This document shows, one piece after another, positions 1-8,662 of a DNA stretch of 64,000 nucleotides. Made by a program: the position numbers and the translations under genes. Where the stretch lies: positions 23,187 through 87,186 of the forward strand of contig NZ_JAAHGO010000027.1 of assembly GCF_010672455.1 (NCBI RefSeq). The letters are read 5' to 3'. Position 1 is the first letter of the stretch. Every line of letters begins with the position of its first letter. Under the pieces are notes generated by a model. It saw only the letters and a list, made by a program, of their open reading frames with translations. It was not told the origin of the DNA and did no database searches. Origin of the DNA: Okeania sp. SIO2C9. Lineage in GTDB: Bacteria > Cyanobacteriota > Cyanobacteriia > Cyanobacteriales > Microcoleaceae.

Positions 1-31
1 TAATTCTTCTCGTCTTTTTGATTCAGGTTGT

Positions 32-1450
32 TTGGTAGAAATTCTAATTTTTTTGATGCTTTTAGGTGGAAGTTACTGGTGGTTTATCCAGAGAAATCAG
101 ATCGATTTATCTAAATTCGTATCTAATAATTCAGTGGTTTCTTGGCTCCAAGATAAATTTCCAAATCTTCCTATTCCCACTGTAAAATCAGAAGATACAT
201 CAACCGAAAAAGAAACTGTTTTAAAATCAAAAGAAACTGACTCAACTCCAACCGAATCATCTCAATCATCTTCACCAGAAATTTCCAAAAATACACCAGA
301 TTTACCTAAAAAAGAATCACCATCACCTATTCCTGCCGAAGAAAAGATTGTGAATCCAGTTAAGCCTAATAATAATTCCCTTGAAAAAGAAACTGTTTTA
401 AAATCAAAAGAAACTGACCCAAATCAAACCGAATCATCTTCATCAGAAACCGTCAAAAATACACCAGATTTACCTAAAATAGAATCACCATCACCTACTC
501 CTGCCGACAAAAAGATTGTTAATCCAGTTAAGCCTAATAATAATTCCCTCAACGATAAAGTTTTAACTCCTTGGGAGAAAAAAGAAATTAGAGGAATTTA
601 CTTAAGTCGTTATTATATAACTAATAATGCAGATGAAAAAACAATTCGTGAAAGGGTTCGTTATTATAAAAAACAAGGATTTAATGCCATAATTCATGGG
701 GTTTGGGGAAATGGTTGTACTATGTACAAAAGTGAAGTAATGCAAGAAATACTAGGAGCAAATAGTTGTCCTAATGAATTTAATGAACAATGGTTAGTTT
801 GGTTAATTGATGAAGCACATAAACAAGGAATAGAAGTTCATGCTTACTTCGAGAAAGGCATTAAAATTGATAAAAATAGTCCGATTTTTGACTTAGCAAT
901 TGCTAAAAAATGGATAGTTCCCGGAGTGGATAAAACCTACGATGGAATTGAGCATTATGTCTTGGATGTAGAAGAAGAAGAAGTGGCTAACTTTTTTACT
1001 AATATTTTAGTTGAATTTGTCAAAAAATATCCAACAATTGATGCCGTTCAATGGGATGATTATCTAGGATATCATGCAGAATTGCCAGGAAAAGTAGACC
1101 GGACAGCGAAATTAACAAGCTTTACCAAGCAGATGGTAACAGAAATGAAAAAAGCCAATAATTCAGTTAGTTTTGATCTTAGTCATCATAACCCTTACTG
1201 GGCAAAAAAATATTTTGCTGCAGACTGGGAAAAATGGTTAGTAGATCGAGTCTTTATTCAAGCTTATAATGAAGATAACTTTCAGGAAGAATTGAATTAT
1301 GCCAAACAATATGACGGTATTGGTATTACCGATAAACAATTACACCGCCTTGACGAATTAGTTAATAATTCTAATATTAAGAGCGTATTAGTCTTCCCAC
1401 TTTCTGGAGAACCAGAAAAAGCAGCAAACAGAGTTAAATCATCTTTTTAG
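32..1450 (+). CDS. Membrane-anchored family 10 glycosyl hydrolase-like protein, 5' end uncertain
   Basis: Predicted TIM-barrel glycosidase-like protein of the GHL10/YngK type. It has an N-terminal hydrophobic segment (about residues 4-17), a long Ser/Thr/Pro/Lys-rich linker to about residue 180, then the conserved domain beginning KKEIRGIYLSRYY. Features of the domain are the acidic VLDVEEEEV segment and VQWDDYLGYH, which fit an active-site strand. The linker holds a near-exact duplication: a block starting EKETVLKSKETD occurs twice (about residues 59-116 and 117-172; DNA about 207-376 and 385-545). The listed TTG start is weak, because the frame stays open to the left edge of the window, so the gene may begin outside. 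The substrate cannot be told. The family call is inference from overall pattern. Confidence 0.6.
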   Translation: MVEILIFLMLLGGSYWWFIQRNQIDLSKFVSNNSVVSWLQDKFPNLPIPTVKSEDTSTEKETVLKSKETDSTPTESSQSSSPEISKNTPDLPKKESPSPIPAEEKIVNPVKPNNNSLEKETVLKSKETDPNQTESSSSETVKNTPDLPKIESPSPTPADKKIVNPVKPNNNSLNDKVLTPWEKKEIRGIYLSRYYITNNADEKTIRERVRYYKKQGFNAIIHGVWGNGCTMYKSEVMQEILGANSCPNEFNEQWLVWLIDEAHKQGIEVHAYFEKGIKIDKNSPIFDLAIAKKWIVPGVDKTYDGIEHYVLDVEEEEVANFFTNILVEFVKKYPTIDAVQWDDYLGYHAELPGKVDRTAKLTSFTKQMVTEMKKANNSVSFDLSHHNPYWAKKYFAADWEKWLVDRVFIQAYNEDNFQEELNYAKQYDGIGITDKQLHRLDELVNNSNIKSVLVFPLSGEPEKAANRVKSSF

Positions 1451-1567
1451 ATTTAATTTTAAAAATTGTATTAAACATATTCATTCTGATTCCTGACTCC
1501 TTTTCATAGCATTCAGGAAAAACTTTATTCTCCTCTTCCTCCTTGTTCCCTCCTGACTCCTTCTTTT
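1451..1567. other. Spacer with degenerate CTCCTGA-type heptamers
   Basis: Short non-coding stretch after the hydrolase gene. It carries scattered copies of the CTCCTGACTCC motif that forms 7-bp-period tracts elsewhere in the window (for example 49970-49990 and 33540-33585). No gene or clear promoter was recognised. Confidence 0.4.
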
Positions 1568-2465
1568 AGGTTGTAGGTAGGGGATGAAAATCTCATGTTC
1601 CGTATTCTTCTAACTTTTAACTTTTAACTTTTAACTTTTGACTTTTGAATTAGGTTATAGGTAGGGGATAAAAATCTCATGTTCCGTATTCTTCTAACTT
1701 TTAACTTTTAACTTTTAACTTTTGACTTTTGAATTAGGTTATAGGTAGGGGATAAAAATCTCATCTCCCGTATTCTTCTAACTTTTGACTTTTAACTTTT
1801 AACTTTTGACTTTTGAATTAGGTTATAGGTAAGGGATAAAAATCTCATCTCCCGTATTCTTCTAACTTTTGACTTTTAACTTTTAACTTTTGACTTTTGA
1901 ATTAGGTTATAGGTAAGGGATAAAAATCTCATCTCCCGTATTCTTCTAACTTTTGACTTTTAACTTTTAACTTTTGACTTTTGAATTAGGTTATAGGTAA
2001 GGGATAAAAATCTCATCTCCCGTATTCTTCTAACTTTTGACTTTTAACTTTTAACTTTTGACTTTTGAATTAGGTTATAGGTAAGGGATAAAAATCTCAT
2101 CTCCCGTATTCTTCTAACTTTTGACTTTTAACTTTTAACTTTTGAATTAGGTTGATAGGTAGGGGATGAAAATCTCATCTCCCGTATTCTTCTAACTTTT
2201 GACTTTTAACTTTTAACTTTTGAATTAGGTTGATAGGTAGGGGATGAAAACCTCATCTCCCGTATTCTTCTAACTTTTGACTTTTAACTTTTAACTTTTG
2301 AATTAGGTTGATAGGTAGGGGATGAAAACCTCATCTCCCGTATTCTTCTAACTTTTGACTTTTAACTTTTAACTTTTAACTTTTGAATTAGGTTGATAGG
2401 TAGGGGATGAAAACCTCATCTCCCGTATTCTTCTAACTTTTGACTTTTAACTTTTAACTTTTGAA
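1568..2465 (+). repeat. Eleven-unit satellite (84, 78 and 85-bp periods) ending at the holB start
   Basis: The landmark CGTATTCTTCTAAC begins at 1601, 1685, 1769, 1853, 1937, 2021, 2105, 2183, 2261, 2339 and 2424. The periods are therefore 84 bp six times, 78 bp three times and 85 bp once. Each unit has a conserved head (AGGTTATAGGTAAGGGATAA, then a CTCATCTCCCG-type core) and a tail of TAACTTT/TGACTTT heptamers. The 78-bp class has gained one G (GGTTGATAGG) and lost one heptamer; the 85-bp unit regains a heptamer. This fits replication slippage in 7-bp steps. The last tail runs directly into the TTG start of holB. Confidence 0.95.
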
Positions 2466-3420
2466 TTTATTTACCTCAATTATCGGACAAAACCAAGCCA
2501 TAGAATTATTAACTCAAGCAGTTACTCGCCAACGTATTGCCCCTGCCTATTTATTTGTAGGCACTCCAGGAATAGGAAGGGGTTTAACTGCCCAATGTTT
2601 TATTGAACTCCTATTCTCCAATAACCACTCCCCCGCTAACCCATCCCTAAAAAATCGCATTCATAAAAGGAACCATCCAGACCTATTATGGGTAGAACCC
2701 ACCTATCTACATCAAGGAAAACTACTCTCAGCAAAAGAAGCAACAGAAGCAGGAGTCAAACGCAAGTCACCACCTCAAATTCGTCTCGAACAGGTACGGG
2801 AAATTAGTGAATTTCTTGGCCGCCCCCCCCTAGAAACTGCAAGATCAGTAGTAGTCTTGCAACAAGCTGAAACAATGAGAGAAAGTGCCGCAAATGGTTT
2901 GTTGAAAACTTTGGAAGAACCAGGTAAACGGGCAACTTTAATCTTAATTGCTCCGGGAGTTGATTCATTATTGCCCACCTTGGTGTCCCGATGCCAGCGC
3001 ATTCCTTTTTATCGCTTGGCCAACGAGAATATGAAGCTCGTATTGGAAAAAGCTGGCCATGAAGAAATTTTGAGGCATAAAGAAGTGATGATGATGGCTC
3101 AAGGTAGTCCAGGAGAGGCGATCGCTGCTTGGCAACAACTACAAGAAATTCCTGCGGATATTTTGGAAAGGGTAACTCAGGGTATTAAGACTATTCGTCA
3201 AGCACTAGAAGTAGGGCGAGATATTAGTAAAAATTTGGATATGGAGGCGCAGTTATGGTTGATAGATTATCTACAGCATAGTTATTGGGCAAAACCACAA
3301 CAGCACCTTGACAAAGTGGAATGTCTCAAACATCTGGAGACAGCGAGAAAATATTTACTCTCCTATGTCCAACCTAGATTAGTTTGGGAATGTACTTTCA
3401 TGGCGATGTGTTCTTTTTGA
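2461..3420 (+). CDS. holB: DNA polymerase III subunit delta' (clamp loader)
   Basis: Clamp-loader subunit of DNA polymerase III; it helps load the beta clamp onto primed DNA. The 319-aa AAA+ protein begins MNLFTSIIGQNQAIELL, shows the loop GTPGIGRG (residues 34-41, a degenerate Walker A lacking the usual GKT/S, as is common in delta'), and carries LLKTLEEPG and the LVSRCQRI element. The TTG start is chosen because homology to cyanobacterial delta' proteins begins at this residue. That TTG lies inside the final repeat tail of the upstream satellite, so repeat DNA forms the translation start and no normal Shine-Dalgarno sequence is seen. Confidence 0.9.
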   Translation: MNLFTSIIGQNQAIELLTQAVTRQRIAPAYLFVGTPGIGRGLTAQCFIELLFSNNHSPANPSLKNRIHKRNHPDLLWVEPTYLHQGKLLSAKEATEAGVKRKSPPQIRLEQVREISEFLGRPPLETARSVVVLQQAETMRESAANGLLKTLEEPGKRATLILIAPGVDSLLPTLVSRCQRIPFYRLANENMKLVLEKAGHEEILRHKEVMMMAQGSPGEAIAAWQQLQEIPADILERVTQGIKTIRQALEVGRDISKNLDMEAQLWLIDYLQHSYWAKPQQHLDKVECLKHLETARKYLLSYVQPRLVWECTFMAMCSF

Positions 3421-3798
3421 AGAAGGAAGAAGGAAGAGGGAAGAAGGAAGAGGGAAGAGGGAAGAGGGAAGAAGTAGTTAGGAAATTCAGAAATAGAATA
3501 GGGGAACAAGGTAGAAAAATTCTTCCATCTCGCCATCTCCCCACATTCCCCTCCTGGGAGGGGTTAGGGGTGGGTCACCATCTCAAGATTGAATCAAAAA
3601 AAATCACCCCAGCAGAATATCTACTTGGGATGAAAATAGTTCAGTTAAGTTTCAAAGAGAGGAGTCAACGAAAAATCAAACCATAAATCTTTACAGCAGT
3701 TGAAGGATAAGGTGAGGACAGATCAAAAGCTTAAAAATTAGACAAAGCAATATTTTTCCTTCTTCCTTCTTCCTTCTTCCTTCTTCCTTCTGCTATAC
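3421..3798. other. Repeat-filled spacer after holB
   Basis: Starts with a purine-rich GAAGAAG/GGAAGAG heptamer tract (about 3420-3475), followed by a CCCTCCTGGGAGGGG palindrome (about 3548-3570). From about 3590 comes a 100-bp segment (CACCCCAGCAGAATATCTAC) that recurs at about 4320. It ends in a CCTTCTT heptamer run (about 3755-3790). No credible gene. Confidence 0.7.
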
Positions 3799-4038
3799 CT
3801 ATACATTTGAACCATCAGCAAGGTTCTGGCTAGCATAGGCGTCCATACTATAGGCCGGAATTCGCTGATTGTAGTCCAATCTATTGCCAGTTAAAGATTC
3901 AGACAAATTTTCAAAAGACTTAGAATTCCAGTTGCGCTCGTGGATAGGCTTAGTTTGTTCGCCCAATAAATAAGCTTGGCTTCCAATTACTGCTGCAGCT
4001 ACCCAACCGATAACGAATAGTGAGATTAAAATAACCAT
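3799..4038 (-). CDS. Small single-TM protein, copy 1 (possibly Psb35-like)
   Basis: 79 residues: an N-terminal transmembrane helix (VILISLFVIGWVAAAVIG, residues 2-19), then GEQTKPIHERNW and a soluble, Asn/Ser-rich tail ending YASQNLADGSNV. The shape, one N-terminal helix plus a conserved GEQTKPIHxRNW patch, recalls small cyanobacterial thylakoid proteins, perhaps Psb35. That name is a recollection I could not verify, so it is only a suggestion. The T-rich tract just upstream of the start and the following conserved 60 bp are shared with copy 2, so the promoter was probably duplicated too. Confidence 0.75.
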   Translation of the reverse strand: MVILISLFVIGWVAAAVIGSQAYLLGEQTKPIHERNWNSKSFENLSESLTGNRLDYNQRIPAYSMDAYASQNLADGSNV

Positions 4039-4418
4039 AATTTTTTTCTTTTTTTTCTTTATATTTATTTACCTTTATGTAAACAAATGTAACAATTTAT
4101 TGCGGTAAGTGTCAAGTTAGGATAATTTACGGCAAACCAGATAAAAAGATGTGGAAATCCGTATCTATTAAGTATTGACATTTTGATAAATCAAAATCGT
4201 TGGGTCGCGCCACCCCACCTTTTAAGGCGAAATATTTTTGGAGAGTTGCTCACGCATCCCCGTTACAAAAATAACTTCTGACTTCTGACTTCGTTAAAAA
4301 CAGTCCCTGGATCAAAAAAAAATCACCCCAGCAGAATATCTACTTGGGATGAAAATACTTCAATTAAGTTTCAGAGAAGAGAGAGGAGTTAGGGAAAAAT
4401 CAAATCAAAAATCTTTGC

Positions 4419-4658
4419 CTATACATTTGAACCATCAGCAAGGCGCTGGCTAGCATAGGCGTCCATACTATAGGCCGGAATTCGCTGATTGTAGTCCAAT
4501 CTATTGCCAGTTAAAGATTCAGACAAATTTTCAAAAGACTTAGAATTCCAGTTGCGCTCGTGGATAGGCTTAGTTTGTTCGCCCAATAAATAAGCTTGGC
4601 TTCCAATTACTGCTGCAGCTACCCAACCGATAACGAATAGTGAGATTAAAATAACCAT
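4419..4658 (-). CDS. Small single-TM protein, copy 2 (possibly Psb35-like)
   Basis: Identical in protein sequence to the copy 620 bp away except for one residue near the C-terminus (Arg instead of Asn in YASQRLADGSNV), caused by two adjacent base changes. One N-terminal transmembrane helix and a polar tail. The upstream region retains TTTATGTAAACAAATGTAAC, present in both copies and possibly part of the promoter. Near-total DNA identity suggests dosage amplification or ongoing gene conversion rather than divergence of function. Confidence 0.75.
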   Translation of the reverse strand: MVILISLFVIGWVAAAVIGSQAYLLGEQTKPIHERNWNSKSFENLSESLTGNRLDYNQRIPAYSMDAYASQRLADGSNV

Positions 4659-5010
4659 AATTTTTTTCCTTTTTTTTCTTTACATTTATTTACTTTTATG
4701 TAAACAAATGTAACAATTTATTGCGGTAAGTGTCAAGCTGGGATAAATTACGGTATTGTGGGTAAAAAAATATAGAAATCCACACTTCTTGAGTCTTGAC
4801 TTATTGTCAAGAATGAGGTACTTAGTACTTAGTACTGACGCTAAAGCTTAGATAGAGAAATGTTTTTCCCACTTTTCCCAACTCTCTACCTGGATATTTG
4901 AGATAACATCAAGTCCGTTTAATTCGGTATAAAAAAATGTTCTATCTGAGTGCCATTGCCAAATATTTCCCCCACTCCCCCACTCCCCTACTCCCCCACT
5001 ACCCTACTCC
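4659..5010. other. Spacer upstream of the small membrane protein copy 2
   Basis: Holds the shared promoter-like segment (about 4659-4740), a GTACTTAGTACTTAGTACT tract near 4817-4835, and a CCCCACTCCC-type tract (about 4970-5010) abutting the stop of the next gene. No gene seen. Confidence 0.5.
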
Positions 5011-8000
5011 CTATTTAAGATAACGCCACGCCTTGATTAAATTTCCTTGCATCAAAGCAGCAACTCCATTTAAAGCTCTAATTTCTGGCTGAGTGGGGTC
5101 CAGCTCCAAAGCAGACTTCAAAGCTATTTCTGCCGCCCCTGGATTTAAGTTATATAGATAAACAAAAGCCAAATAAGCATAGGCAAAGGGGTTTTGGGAA
5201 TCTAATTCTGTCACCCTAGTCAAAGCAGCGATCGCTCCATCCGCATCCTGTTGTAAAACTCTGGCCAAACTCAACCCATAAAGCCACTCTAAATTATTGG
5301 GGTCTTGCTGCAAACGATATGCCAAAGTTTTTTCTGCTTGTTTGGTATAATCTTGGACTGGATCGTACTGGTTAACTCGCCCCACTTCCTCAAATACGGT
5401 TTCTAAACCTTTTATCCCCAGAGGCAACTTTTGCCCCCACATCCGCAACTGTGTCACCAAATCTAATTCTGGTGCTGGTAATATTTCCGCCTGGGGGTCT
5501 ACTTCGACACGCACGGGGGGTTGTATGGGAATAGGATAAGTTTCTCCAGTTTTCCGGTTAAGGTAAGTTGCTTCTAATATGTAATTTCCCGATGAAATAT
5601 TGGCAGGAGGTAACATTCCTATTCTTTCAATAATTTCAAACCCGACTTCAGACTTTTTTGTTGGAGACAGACCAGGGTATAAACTCCCCATTCCAATAGC
5701 GCGATCGTGAATGAAACTTGTAATAGATTTTTCTGAGATATTGTCAGAAACTAATTGCTGAAATTGTGGTTGATTAATACAGCAGTTCTTTAATCTATGA
5801 AGTACAGTTTTATATCCCCCCTTTGCCCCCCTTTGTAAGGGTGGAACGTTCAAAGTCCCCCTTTCTAAGGGGGATTTAGGGGGATTATAAATGTACTTCG
5901 TAACTGTGGGAATTGCTATATTTTCTCGGCGATAAGTTAACAACACTAAACCGGACTGTAATTCTTGCCAAGAACCAGACCATTTATAGGTAATAGGTAT
6001 TGGTACTCCCGGTCTAATTTTTGGCGATAAAATAACATAGTCTAATTTGACTTTTTCTTGTGGTTTATTCAGAGGATGAACCTCTACAGGTAAAAACTGA
6101 TTATGATAAAGATTTAAGTTGCTATTATCTGGCAACTGCCAAGTTTTTTGTAATTGAAAATTAGGGTTTTGTTCGATGATATTAACAATAGCAGATTGAG
6201 CTTTTTTAATTCTTTTTACCGAACCTTGGTCATTAGTTTTCGTGACAAACCAAGAGAGCGATCGCACATCTTGAGGTACTTGTTTTAAATTAGTTCCTAC
6301 TTGTCTACCGTAAACCTGTAAATTTTGCAAAGCACCGTAATAATTTAAGTTATGTTGATTAATTTCTGGAGTGGAAGGTAAAACTCCTAAAGTTGACCGT
6401 AAATAGGGGTCAGTTTTGATAATTTCAGCAATTACTTTTTGGTGAGGCCATTCTTTACCTAAATGAGCATAATAAACACCGCCAGGACTCAACCAGGCAG
6501 AAATTTTTCTGAAGAAAATTCCACCTACAGGCCAGATATTTAACAGCATTAAAATAATGGCTAAACCAATAGTAAACCAGCGAATTTGTTTTCCTACTTT
6601 TATCGGAAATTGCATTAAACCAAAGGCTAATAAAATTGATAAAACTGGCAATAATGGCAAAGTGTAGCGAAAATCTTTGTTGATATTGAGAGAGCAAATG
6701 AGATAACCGCCAATTAAAAATATAGCTAACCATCGGCAAGAGCGGAGGTAATTTGATGATAATTTATCCTGTTTTTTGAACGACCGAATTAGGTAAAAAA
6801 ATAATCCGCCAATGGGAATAATTAATAGGGGTAAAGAAATATGATAAGGCAGCAGTTTCCAATAATAAAGCCAAGCATCCAAACTCAATAAATTGGGGTC
6901 GCCTTCAGCAATAGCAGAATCTACAGTTGCCCGTTTACCAGCAGTTAACATTAATAGCCAATTTTTTCTCGCCCAAGGGTAAAAAGTTGCTACAGATAAA
7001 CACAGAGAAAAAATTAGTTGAATTAACTTTTGCCACTGCCGTTTTCTGAGAATATTTACTCCTATCGAAAGTAACGGAATGAATAGAAAAAATATGGTAG
7101 TTTGTTTAACTAAAATTGCAGCACCAAAAGCCAAACCAAAAGCAATCGCCCAAAGCCAATCTTTTAGATTTAAAGATATAAGTAAATTACAGCAAATTGC
7201 AGGTATATGAGGTACAAATATAAATCGTAAAGTTTTTGTAGTGCGGGCATCTTGCCCGCGACTGGTGTACCTCACTAATATGAAATACGCTGTATTTGCT
7301 AGAGTAGATATTCTTGACAGTAATTTATCGAAGATAGAGGTTTTTTCAGAATTAAAATTAAAATTTTCTTGGTCAATTTTTCCCGTTTTATTTTCCCTGT
7401 TCCCTGTTCCCTGTTCCCTGTTCCCTATAGGAGATATTTTTGACAGTAATTTATCGAAAATAGAGGTTTTTTCAGAATTAAAATTAAAATTTTCTTGGTC
7501 AATTTTTCCCGCTTTATTTTCCCTGTTCCCTATAGGAGATATTTTTGACAGTAATTTATCGAAAATAGAGGTTTTTTCAGAATTAAAATTAAAATTTTCT
7601 TGGTCAATTTTTCCCGCTTTATTTTCCCTGTTCTCTATAGGAGATATTTTTGACAGTAATTTATCGAAAATAGACGTTTTTTCAGAATTAACATTAAACT
7701 TTGTTTTGTCAACTTTCCCCATTCCCTGTTCCCTGTTCCCTGTTGCCTGTTGCCTATTCCCTATAGCAGATATTTTTGACAGCAATTTATCGAAAATAGA
7801 CGTTTTTTCAGAATTAAAATTAAAATTTTCTTGGTCAATTTTTCCCGTTTTATTTTCCCTATTGCCTGTTGCCTGTTGCCTATTAAAATTAAAATTTTCT
7901 TTGTCAATTTTTCCCGTTTTACTTTCCCTGTTGCCTGTTGCCTGTTGCCTGTTGCCTATTGAAAAATACCAAAACGTTAAACAACAGAAACTTAAAGTCA

Positions 8001-8472
8001 CCATTGCCGTGAGAGGATAGTCGAGTAAATACTGTAAACGATATCTATATAAACCTGGAAATAATATACATAAAACTGCTGCCCAAAAACCAACTTTTTG
8101 ATTAAATAATTTTTTACCCAAACAATAAACTGAACTAAGTAAAATAGCACTAAAAAATAGATGTACTAAAGTTGCTTGGTCAGCACCCCTACCAAAAATA
8201 ACTTGAAATGGAACAGTAAGAATATAAGTCAACGGCGGAACCTTCGGCGAAAGCTCCCAAAAATGCTGCCACCATTCCCCAGAAAACAGATGCACATTTT
8301 GAAAAGCACGCCAGTAAGTCAGGGAACCCGTGAGATAGTCAGCTTGATCCCAAGCAGGAACAGACTTATCAAAAGCAAACCAGAGGCGATCGCTCACCGC
8401 TGCGAATAACCATAAGATAGTTAAGGTAAGGATATGATTAGTTTTGTGTTGTTTTTTTTCTTGGGCAATCAT
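5011..8472 (-). CDS. GT39/ArnT-like membrane glycosyltransferase with TPR tail and translated repeat insertions
   Basis: Predicted lipid-linked sugar glycosyltransferase in the cytoplasmic membrane. The N-terminal part has the GT39-like acidic loop (PAWDQADY, Asp42) and a series of hydrophobic helices (about 10-35, 85-118, 125-170, 425-640). A TPR region follows at about 1040-1153 (motifs such as NLEWLYGLSLARVL and NPFAYAYLAFVYLYNLNPG). The length of 1153 aa is inflated: residues about 172-416 are translated minisatellite (GNRQQAT heptapeptides, SEKTSIFDKLLSKIS units) and a hairpin repeat. A second insertion near residues 860-890 (NPPKSPLERGTLNVPPLQ) is another repeat. All are in frame and the ORF is uninterrupted. 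The first insertion falls in a loop between membrane helices. Whether the product is active is unknown. Confidence 0.75.
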   Translation of the reverse strand: MIAQEKKQHKTNHILTLTILWLFAAVSDRLWFAFDKSVPAWDQADYLTGSLTYWRAFQNVHLFSGEWWQHFWELSPKVPPLTYILTVPFQVIFGRGADQATLVHLFFSAILLSSVYCLGKKLFNQKVGFWAAVLCILFPGLYRYRLQYLLDYPLTAMVTLSFCCLTFWYFSIGNRQQATGNRESKTGKIDKENFNFNRQQATGNRENKTGKIDQENFNFNSEKTSIFDKLLSKISAIGNRQQATGNREQGMGKVDKTKFNVNSEKTSIFDKLLSKISPIENRENKAGKIDQENFNFNSEKTSIFDKLLSKISPIGNRENKAGKIDQENFNFNSEKTSIFDKLLSKISPIGNREQGTGNRENKTGKIDQENFNFNSEKTSIFDKLLSRISTLANTAYFILVRYTSRGQDARTTKTLRFIFVPHIPAICCNLLISLNLKDWLWAIAFGLAFGAAILVKQTTIFFLFIPLLSIGVNILRKRQWQKLIQLIFSLCLSVATFYPWARKNWLLMLTAGKRATVDSAIAEGDPNLLSLDAWLYYWKLLPYHISLPLLIIPIGGLFFYLIRSFKKQDKLSSNYLRSCRWLAIFLIGGYLICSLNINKDFRYTLPLLPVLSILLAFGLMQFPIKVGKQIRWFTIGLAIILMLLNIWPVGGIFFRKISAWLSPGGVYYAHLGKEWPHQKVIAEIIKTDPYLRSTLGVLPSTPEINQHNLNYYGALQNLQVYGRQVGTNLKQVPQDVRSLSWFVTKTNDQGSVKRIKKAQSAIVNIIEQNPNFQLQKTWQLPDNSNLNLYHNQFLPVEVHPLNKPQEKVKLDYVILSPKIRPGVPIPITYKWSGSWQELQSGLVLLTYRRENIAIPTVTKYIYNPPKSPLERGTLNVPPLQRGAKGGYKTVLHRLKNCCINQPQFQQLVSDNISEKSITSFIHDRAIGMGSLYPGLSPTKKSEVGFEIIERIGMLPPANISSGNYILEATYLNRKTGETYPIPIQPPVRVEVDPQAEILPAPELDLVTQLRMWGQKLPLGIKGLETVFEEVGRVNQYDPVQDYTKQAEKTLAYRLQQDPNNLEWLYGLSLARVLQQDADGAIAALTRVTELDSQNPFAYAYLAFVYLYNLNPGAAEIALKSALELDPTQPEIRALNGVAALMQGNLIKAWRYLK
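5815..5895. repeat. Palindromic repeat inserted in frame in the glycosyltransferase gene
   Basis: GC-rich inverted-repeat tract containing CCCCCCTTTG / AAGGGGGATT arms. On the minus strand it is translated as NPPKSPLERGTLNVPPLQ followed by RGAKGG, a peptide pattern typical of repeat DNA read through in cyanobacterial proteins. It keeps the frame open. Confidence 0.7.
7225..7312. repeat. Hairpin repeat (GCGGGCATCTTGCCCGC) inside the glycosyltransferase gene
   Basis: The hairpin GCGGGCATCTTGCCCGC and its right flank (GTACCTCACTAATATGAAA) recur in intergenic DNA at about 30049-30118. Here it is translated on the minus strand as VRYTSRGQDARTTKTL, adjoining the minisatellite. Confidence 0.85.
7313..7965. 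repeat. In-frame minisatellite with 105/126-bp units and 7-bp sub-repeats
   Basis: The landmark GACAGTAATTTATCGAA (one copy GACAGCAATTT) begins at 7316, 7442, 7547, 7652 and 7778, giving periods of 126, 105, 105 and 126 bp. Units consist of a conserved core and a variable CCCTGTT/GCCTGTT heptamer tail; the long units have three extra heptamers. Every step is a multiple of 21 bp, so both the 7-bp repeat and the reading frame of the host gene are preserved. Degenerate tail copies continue to about 7965. Confidence 0.95.
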
Positions 8473-8506
8473 AAATGTCAGTTATCAGTTATCAGCAAAA
8501 ATTGTA

Positions 8507-8628
8507 ATGGACTGACACATCTAAAACGGTGTAATAGTAGGGGCGGGTTTTAGCTAGAATTTTAATGCTTACTCTAAGATTTATATAAACCCGCCCTAAT
8601 GTACACCCATTAGTTGTATCAGTCTACT
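8507..8628. repeat. Divergent copy of the GGACTGACACA inverted-repeat element
   Basis: Left end AATGGACTGACACATCTAAA and right end TGTATCAGTCTACTAC are imperfect inverted repeats matching the ends of elements at 41605, 49177 and 49712. The interior contains a GGGCGGGTTT / AAACCCGCCC hairpin instead of the G-rich microsatellites found in the other copies. Confidence 0.7.
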
Positions 8629-8662
8629 ACCGGAATTTGCACCAGCGAAAACGATCCTCAAA

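Larger units (their letters stand above)
3590..4800. repeat. Tandem duplication carrying the 79-aa membrane protein gene
   Basis: Two direct copies of one segment: about 3590-4160 and about 4311-4770. Each begins with the CACCCCAGCAGAATATCTAC block and ends beyond the promoter of the 79-aa gene. The first copy has about 100 extra bases, including a CCTTCTT heptamer tract, between the block and the gene. The coding parts differ by only two adjacent bases, while sequence beyond the promoter diverges progressively. This suggests recent duplication or gene conversion. Confidence 0.9.

Noticed and set aside
3384..3686. 100-codon ORF after holB
   Set aside because: Translates GAAGGAA heptamers and a shared repeat; no conserved features and overlaps the end of holB.
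7241..8020. Plus-strand 259-codon ORF with repeated SNLSKIEVFSELKLKFS blocks
   Set aside because: It is the antisense of the minisatellite inside the glycosyltransferase gene. It is open only because the repeat units are multiples of 3 bp.
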